A stretch of 64,000 bases of DNA from an uncultured Myxococcales bacterium (GTDB lineage: Bacteria; Myxococcota_A; UBA9042). Positions 59,957-64,000 of this stretch are shown here, piece after piece; the stretch's first letter is position 1; each line of letters begins with the position of its first letter. Made by a program: the position numbers and the translations under genes. The notes under the pieces were generated by a model. That model had not been told where the DNA came from. It searched no databases and was given only the letters and a program-made list of their open reading frames with translations. The stretch is taken from positions 1 through 64,000 of the forward strand of contig CAIMEY010000012.1 in the NCBI GenBank assembly GCA_903840165.1, in the 5' to 3' direction.

Positions 59957-61462
59957 CTACGGAGTGGCCGGCATCAGCGCAGTAAATACTGCTTTCTCAC
60001 AAGGACTTTCGGCATGGTCTAGTGCTGGGCCCAGAAGCGCCGTCAGTTCGCCGTCGCGGCGCAGCGATTCGTCCAGGAAGGCCGTCAACGTCGGTGCTGG
60101 CGTCCCACGGCTGCAGACCGCAGCGACCAGGGGCACCAAGCAGCGTCGCCCACCCGGCAAACTCGCAACCATCGCGGTGAGTTCCAAGGACGCGAGGTCG
60201 GCCGTCGTCGCGGACAAAAGGGCGCAATCGGTCTGCTGCGCCACCATCCACCGCGCCAACAGTAGGTCGGCCAGGGTCTGATTGCGCAGCACCCAAGCTG
60301 ACTTAACTGGCCCCTGCCTGAGCAGTGGCGACTTCGTCAGATCCGTGCATGCCTCGGTGGCTGGCGCTGACCCCGGCGGTTGGGCCGTGCCGCAGCGATC
60401 GAGCGTAATCAGCAGGTCCGGGTCGCTCGCCTGCAAGACGCCAAGGCCGATAATGCGGTCGAGCCACGCAACCACCGCAGCCGTGTTGGACGCGGCCTGC
60501 CTGAGGCGATGTCCCATCCAAAACGTATACAAATCTGCGCGGTTCGGTTCGGGCGGCAGTTCCTCCAGGCCCTGCAGCGCGTCCTGGGCCAGGTCCGCCA
60601 CCAAGTCAGCATCGCGCCACGTAGCCATGTGCACGTACTTGCAGGGATTTGCCGCCGCTCGTTTGCGTCCTAGCCCGTGGTTATCGCGCCAAGCCGTTGC
60701 ACTCGTGCGGGTTTCGCCATCGGGAAAACGCTTGAGCCACTGGGCGTCCACTTGTTCGCAGGTCGCCTCAGGCAAACTGTATGTAATTTCAGGCTTATTG
60801 CTGCCGAATTGGTCGGTAAAGCCGGGCCGCTCAAACCGCACCAAGTGGGGCTGGGCGACTTCAGCGCGGCTTAGGGCCTGAAGTTCGCGGGTAAGCAAGC
60901 GGCGTTCGACGGGGGGCAACTCATCGGACCCGTCGATGATCAAAAGCCACGGGCCACGGCCGACGGCTGCCGCTAGGTCATCGAAACTACGAGAGGTTTG
61001 CGTGACCCCCATGTGATCCAGGATCTTGCCGACCAAAGCCGGCTTGCTTGGCGACGCCGTCAGCAACTGTCCGCGCAAATCCAAAGGGGCATCGATGCGG
61101 ACCGTGATGACCTTTTCGCAGGTCTTGGATTCGATTGAATCGGCCAAACGACTCTTGCCGACGCCGCCGCGGGCAATGACCCAGGTCTGTCCGCCGGCGC
61201 GGGCGTGCAAAAGCCGTTCTGCCATGGCTTCTTCGGTGCCTGCCTGTGGCGTCGCCGAGGGAGCCCCGTCGGCCAATTCCAACGCAAATGGCACGTGGCG
61301 TCCCTGCTGGACCGCGGTGGCAAATTCGTGGGAGACCGTTGAGCACCGTGCGGTCAAACCCTCTGGAATCTCAGCGGGTTCATTGCTCTGCGGTCCGCTG
61401 CACGCGGCCGTAAGGGCTGCGACGGCCCATCCCAAAGATTTCGCTGCGTTTCGAGCGTGCAT
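59957..61462 (-). CDS. NACHT-like NTPase with a predicted lipoprotein signal
   Basis: The 501-residue product begins MHARNAAKSLGWAVAALTAAC. It fits a signal peptide with its lipid-acceptor Cys at residue 21. The mature protein carries a P-loop: Walker A ARGGVGKS at residues 97-104 and Walker B LLIIDGSDE at 173-181, the D-G-x-D-E form typical of NACHT/STAND ATPases. FERPGF matches the S-R-P sensor area, and NQTLADLLLARWMVAQ the helical domain after NACHT. A Cys-rich middle (ATCEQVD, NPCKYVH, ACTDL) is unusual for a cytoplasmic ATPase. GGGGA five bases before the ATG supports the start. It lies between an AAA/TPR regulator and Cys-rich lipoprotein 3. ATP outside the inner membrane is not expected, so location or nucleotide use must be odd. 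Confidence 0.7.
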   Translation of the reverse strand: MHARNAAKSLGWAVAALTAACSGPQSNEPAEIPEGLTARCSTVSHEFATAVQQGRHVPFALELADGAPSATPQAGTEEAMAERLLHARAGGQTWVIARGGVGKSRLADSIESKTCEKVITVRIDAPLDLRGQLLTASPSKPALVGKILDHMGVTQTSRSFDDLAAAVGRGPWLLIIDGSDELPPVERRLLTRELQALSRAEVAQPHLVRFERPGFTDQFGSNKPEITYSLPEATCEQVDAQWLKRFPDGETRTSATAWRDNHGLGRKRAAANPCKYVHMATWRDADLVADLAQDALQGLEELPPEPNRADLYTFWMGHRLRQAASNTAAVVAWLDRIIGLGVLQASDPDLLITLDRCGTAQPPGSAPATEACTDLTKSPLLRQGPVKSAWVLRNQTLADLLLARWMVAQQTDCALLSATTADLASLELTAMVASLPGGRRCLVPLVAAVCSRGTPAPTLTAFLDESLRRDGELTALLGPALDHAESPCEKAVFTALMPATP

Positions 61463-61558
61463 AACCTTCCCCGTGGCCACTGCGGCTTGACCGTCCCAAG
61501 CCTAAGGGCCTACCGGCTTCTTGGCAACCCGTGCCCCAAGGACTGGTCGTATCTGCTT

Positions 61559-61567
61559 GATATAACA
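61559..61567 (-). promoter_or_regulatory. Possible promoter for the NACHT lipoprotein gene
   Basis: On the minus strand TGTTATATC fits an extended -10 (TGn-TATATC) in an AT-rich patch just downstream of the AAA/TPR stop codon, about 95 bases before the ATG at 61462. No -35 of quality is seen. Confidence 0.3.
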
Positions 61568-61578
61568 CAAAGTATGTA

Positions 61579-64000
61579 CTAGCGGTCGCCGTCTAGCTCG
61601 CGATGCAACCGCCGTTGTTCTGCTTGGGAGCCAATCTCTTCAAAGGCCCTCAAGGCACGGCGGCGGAACTCTTCGCGGCGGCCGGGCAGAGCAACAGCGG
61701 CGTCGTAGTAGGCGACGGCCGTTTCCCAGCGATTGGGCGTCTGTTCCAACTGCTCAATTGCGCGGATGAAATGTGGCTCCGCGGCAGCGGCGCCCCGGGT
61801 GTACGCGATCCACCGGGCACGGACGCGCAGGGCAGGTCCGAGCAAGTACGGGTAATTTCTGCTGATTCGCAGCGCCTTTGCCGTCGCTCGGGTTGCGATT
61901 TTGCGCAAGGTGCGTCGTGACACACTGCCGGCCTGATGCTCCAGGGCGTAAAGCGCCGCCTCGGCCGCATCGACCAAAGCAATTTGCAGAAAGGGCACTT
62001 GCACCAAGTAGCGGCTGATGATCTCGTAGGTGCGCAGGGCCAAACCCGCCGCTTCTTCCACTTCCCCTTCACGGACGGCTAAGTTGCAGCGATGCTGTAA
62101 TGCCGCGCACTGATTGGCCAAATCGCGTGCCTGCGCCGAGACGGTCAGGGCATGTTCTAGGTGGGCCCGCGTCGTCGCTGCATCTTCGCGGCCGAGGTGC
62201 CAGCGGCAAAACGGCGCCCAAGCAAAGCACCAGCCCTGGTGCATTAAGGCATTGAGTTTGATGCCGGTTTGGCCCATTTCTTCAAAGATCGGCTCAGCAG
62301 CGGCAAAGTCGCCGCCCATGAGTCGACTCGTTGCGGTGAGCATAAGCGCGGTTTGGAGTTCCCACATCTCCCCGACATCTTTAAACAAACGAATCGCATC
62401 GTCGATGAGCCGTTCTGCACGCTTGAGGTCGTTGATAAACAGTGCGTGGGTGCCAAGACGCTGCAAAGCCACCGCTTCTACAACGGGATCGCCGGATTTG
62501 CGGGCAAGGTCCAACGCCCGATTGCACCAAGTCTTGGCGCGGTCGAGCATGCCCATGCCAAAGAGCAAAACGCCGTAGAAACTCCAGGCCAGCGCGACAT
62601 CGGCATCGCGGCCGAACTGCCGGCTCATGTTGATGGTCGTGACCCCAGCCCAAAGCACCTTGGCGACATCGATGAAATAGTAGATGCGGATCAGCGAAAA
62701 CATCGTGTCTGCACGCTTTTGCAGACTTGGATCGGGCTTGGCACGGTGCTTGGGCGGTCCAAACAGCGTTGCAAACCCGTGAATGAGCAACTGACCAACG
62801 GTCTGCCCGACCAGTTCGAACATGCTCCCCGGGGGGCGCTTGCCGTAGAGCCGAAGTGCCGTTTCCAGTTGAAGAATGGCACTTTCCGCGTCGCCCTTCT
62901 CTTGATAGACGCGTCCGAGGCCGACGTGCACATCGGCGCGAGCACCCGGGGATTTAGCTCGATCCAAGCAAATCGCTAACAGTTCCGCAGCCCTTGCGTA
63001 CTCGCCGGCCTGTCGCGCCGCTTCGGCCGCTTCCTCCTGCACTTCGGGAACAAGGGCCGCCTGCGCCGAAAGTTCAGGTAGCTCAAGCAGGCGAAGTGCT
63101 TGATTGTAATGGCGAATTGCGTCATGGTTAGCATACACGGCGTGGGCACGTCGCGCGGCCATGAGGCTATAGTGCAAAGCTTGCGGCTTGTTGCCGGCGC
63201 CGAGGTTGTGCCACGCCAGGGCGTCCACATCCAGTTCCCCTCCAGCCGCGTCACCGGGATGGGGCGAGTAGGCCCGGGCTAACATCTGGTGATAATTAGC
63301 TAAATCGTCTGGCTTAATCAGACTTATCGCCACATCACGGATGCGGTTGTGGTACGTGTCCGCTAGGTCCGCATCGCCGGAACCGCTGGTGCCAATGAGG
63401 TGGCCATTGCGAAGCAGTTGCAGGGATTGCTGCTCCAAATTGCCAAGTTGAGCGGCATCGAGCAGGCGGCGCATGGCCACAGGTTTGCCGGCCAGGGCCA
63501 CCAGATCCAACAAGGTTCTCGCTGGTTGCGTCAGCTGGCCGAAGCGGGCACTTAGCACTTGGTCCAGCGTCACTTCGGGATGGGTCACGGTCTCTTGGCC
63601 CTGGGACCAGGTGTCGCGGAATCGCGCCAGTTCGACCAAGAACAAGGGGTTCCCTTGTGATTCCTTGACGATAACCTCGGCACGCCGCTGTGCTGCGGAG
63701 TCCTCCGCGTCCAAAAGAGAAATGGCCAAGCTAAGACTGTCCTGCCGGGACAAGGCCTGCACGACGATGTCGCGCACACTGGCACCGATCAAGTTTCCGT
63801 GGGTCAAGTTGTGTAGTTCTTGAATGATTCGGCTGGATTCGCTGTCGCGCCAACTCAGGACGATGAGCATCCGCGCCGCATCGGGCGGTTCGACCACGGC
63901 CTGCAGAAGTTCCAAGGAATCCAGGTCACTCCACTGCAGGTCGTCCAGCGCCAGCACCAACTCCTGCACAGCCGCCAAGCGCCGGAGCAACTCCTTGAGG
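61579..64000 (-). CDS. AAA-type ATPase/TPR signalling protein (5' end outside window)
   Basis: The frame stays open to the window edge, so only the C-terminal 806 residues are visible. They begin inside an AAA ATPase of the type fused to kinases or transcription regulators. LVLALDDLQWSDLDSLELLQ is the Walker B and following helix, and LIVLSWRD and GNPLFLVELARF are characteristic. From about residue 260 on there are many TPR-like helical repeats such as ALHYSLMAARRAHA, YQEKGDAESAILQLETAL and RLGTHALFINDLKRAERLIDDAI. This matches the myxobacterial Ser/Thr kinase-AAA-TPR or LuxR-AAA-TPR proteins; the missing N-terminus would tell which. The NACHT lipoprotein gene follows after 116 bases on the same strand. 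Confidence 0.85.
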   Translation of the reverse strand, partial: LKELLRRLAAVQELVLALDDLQWSDLDSLELLQAVVEPPDAARMLIVLSWRDSESSRIIQELHNLTHGNLIGASVRDIVVQALSRQDSLSLAISLLDAEDSAAQRRAEVIVKESQGNPLFLVELARFRDTWSQGQETVTHPEVTLDQVLSARFGQLTQPARTLLDLVALAGKPVAMRRLLDAAQLGNLEQQSLQLLRNGHLIGTSGSGDADLADTYHNRIRDVAISLIKPDDLANYHQMLARAYSPHPGDAAGGELDVDALAWHNLGAGNKPQALHYSLMAARRAHAVYANHDAIRHYNQALRLLELPELSAQAALVPEVQEEAAEAARQAGEYARAAELLAICLDRAKSPGARADVHVGLGRVYQEKGDAESAILQLETALRLYGKRPPGSMFELVGQTVGQLLIHGFATLFGPPKHRAKPDPSLQKRADTMFSLIRIYYFIDVAKVLWAGVTTINMSRQFGRDADVALAWSFYGVLLFGMGMLDRAKTWCNRALDLARKSGDPVVEAVALQRLGTHALFINDLKRAERLIDDAIRLFKDVGEMWELQTALMLTATSRLMGGDFAAAEPIFEEMGQTGIKLNALMHQGWCFAWAPFCRWHLGREDAATTRAHLEHALTVSAQARDLANQCAALQHRCNLAVREGEVEEAAGLALRTYEIISRYLVQVPFLQIALVDAAEAALYALEHQAGSVSRRTLRKIATRATAKALRISRNYPYLLGPALRVRARWIAYTRGAAAAEPHFIRAIEQLEQTPNRWETAVAYYDAAVALPGRREEFRRRALRAFEEIGSQAEQRRLHRELDGDR

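Noticed and set aside
1..64000. tRNA, rRNA, insertion sequences or prophage
   Set aside because: No cloverleaf with a T-loop GTTCRANNC was seen in the gaps, and no transposase, integrase or terminal inverted repeats were found in any frame.

Overview
The window looks like a chromosomal segment of a high-GC, Gram-negative, aerobic bacterium, most likely a member of the Myxococcota (old Deltaproteobacteria). The reasons are: three very large lipoproteins built from tandem C-D-D-G-N-x-C-T repeats, one carrying a MopE-type CDGxDNxC metal-binding motif; a DUF2330 protein with a Cys-TM-Arg C-terminal tail; a zinc-ribbon Ser/Thr kinase; and an AAA/TPR regulator of the kind common in myxobacterial kinases. 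SURF1, an O2-dependent protoporphyrinogen oxidase and the benzoyl-CoA epoxidase BoxB point to aerobic life. I found no rRNA, tRNA, CRISPR array, phage or transposon.

Layout. 0-3.3 kb: a small unknown gene, a Ppx/GppA phosphatase, a DUF2807 lipoprotein and a HAD phosphatase. 3.3-10.1 kb (minus): Cys-rich giant lipoprotein 1 and a 739-residue alpha/beta-hydrolase lipoprotein. 10.3-16.7 kb: an M19 peptidase, a radical-SAM protein, a CHASE2 adenylate cyclase and mgtE behind a structured leader. 17-21 kb: a KGG stress protein, a plant-type ferredoxin-NADP reductase, SURF1 and a kinase-receiver fusion. 21.1-27 kb: 3-hydroxyacyl-CoA dehydrogenase, then hemE-hemY-hemA-CDF transporter with ATGA overlaps. 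27.3-31.4 kb: boxC-boxB-enoyl-CoA hydratase behind a clear promoter. 31.6-33.7 kb: an ECF sigma factor fused to an anti-sigma zinc domain, and dinB. 34-43.8 kb (plus): one long run of Cys-rich lipoprotein 2, glgB, a GH13 debranching enzyme, a zinc-type outer membrane receptor and znuA-znuC-znuB, several joined by overlaps. 43.9-53.8 kb: a MORN-like repeat protein, a methyltransferase-TPR protein, a DUF2330 protein, lipoproteins and an unknown exported protein. 54-56.6 kb: thiE, prmC and an SDR. 56.6-64 kb (minus): an AAA/TPR regulator (cut by the window end), a NACHT-like NTPase with a lipoprotein signal, and Cys-rich giant lipoprotein 3.

How it fits together. The box genes plus the hydratase and dehydrogenase can take benzoyl-CoA through epoxidation, ring cleavage and beta-oxidation. 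boxA, boxD and the CoA ligase are absent here, and the free-standing FNR at 17.3 kb is a candidate electron donor. The hem genes and SURF1 support aerobic respiration. The glycogen genes and the zinc-uptake genes share a polycistron headed by a Cys-rich surface protein. The most unusual elements are the 56.6-64 kb module with a predicted exported NACHT NTPase, a GCTTG-CTATA-CAAGC promoter/operator element found at three places, and a possible small RNA between two of its copies.
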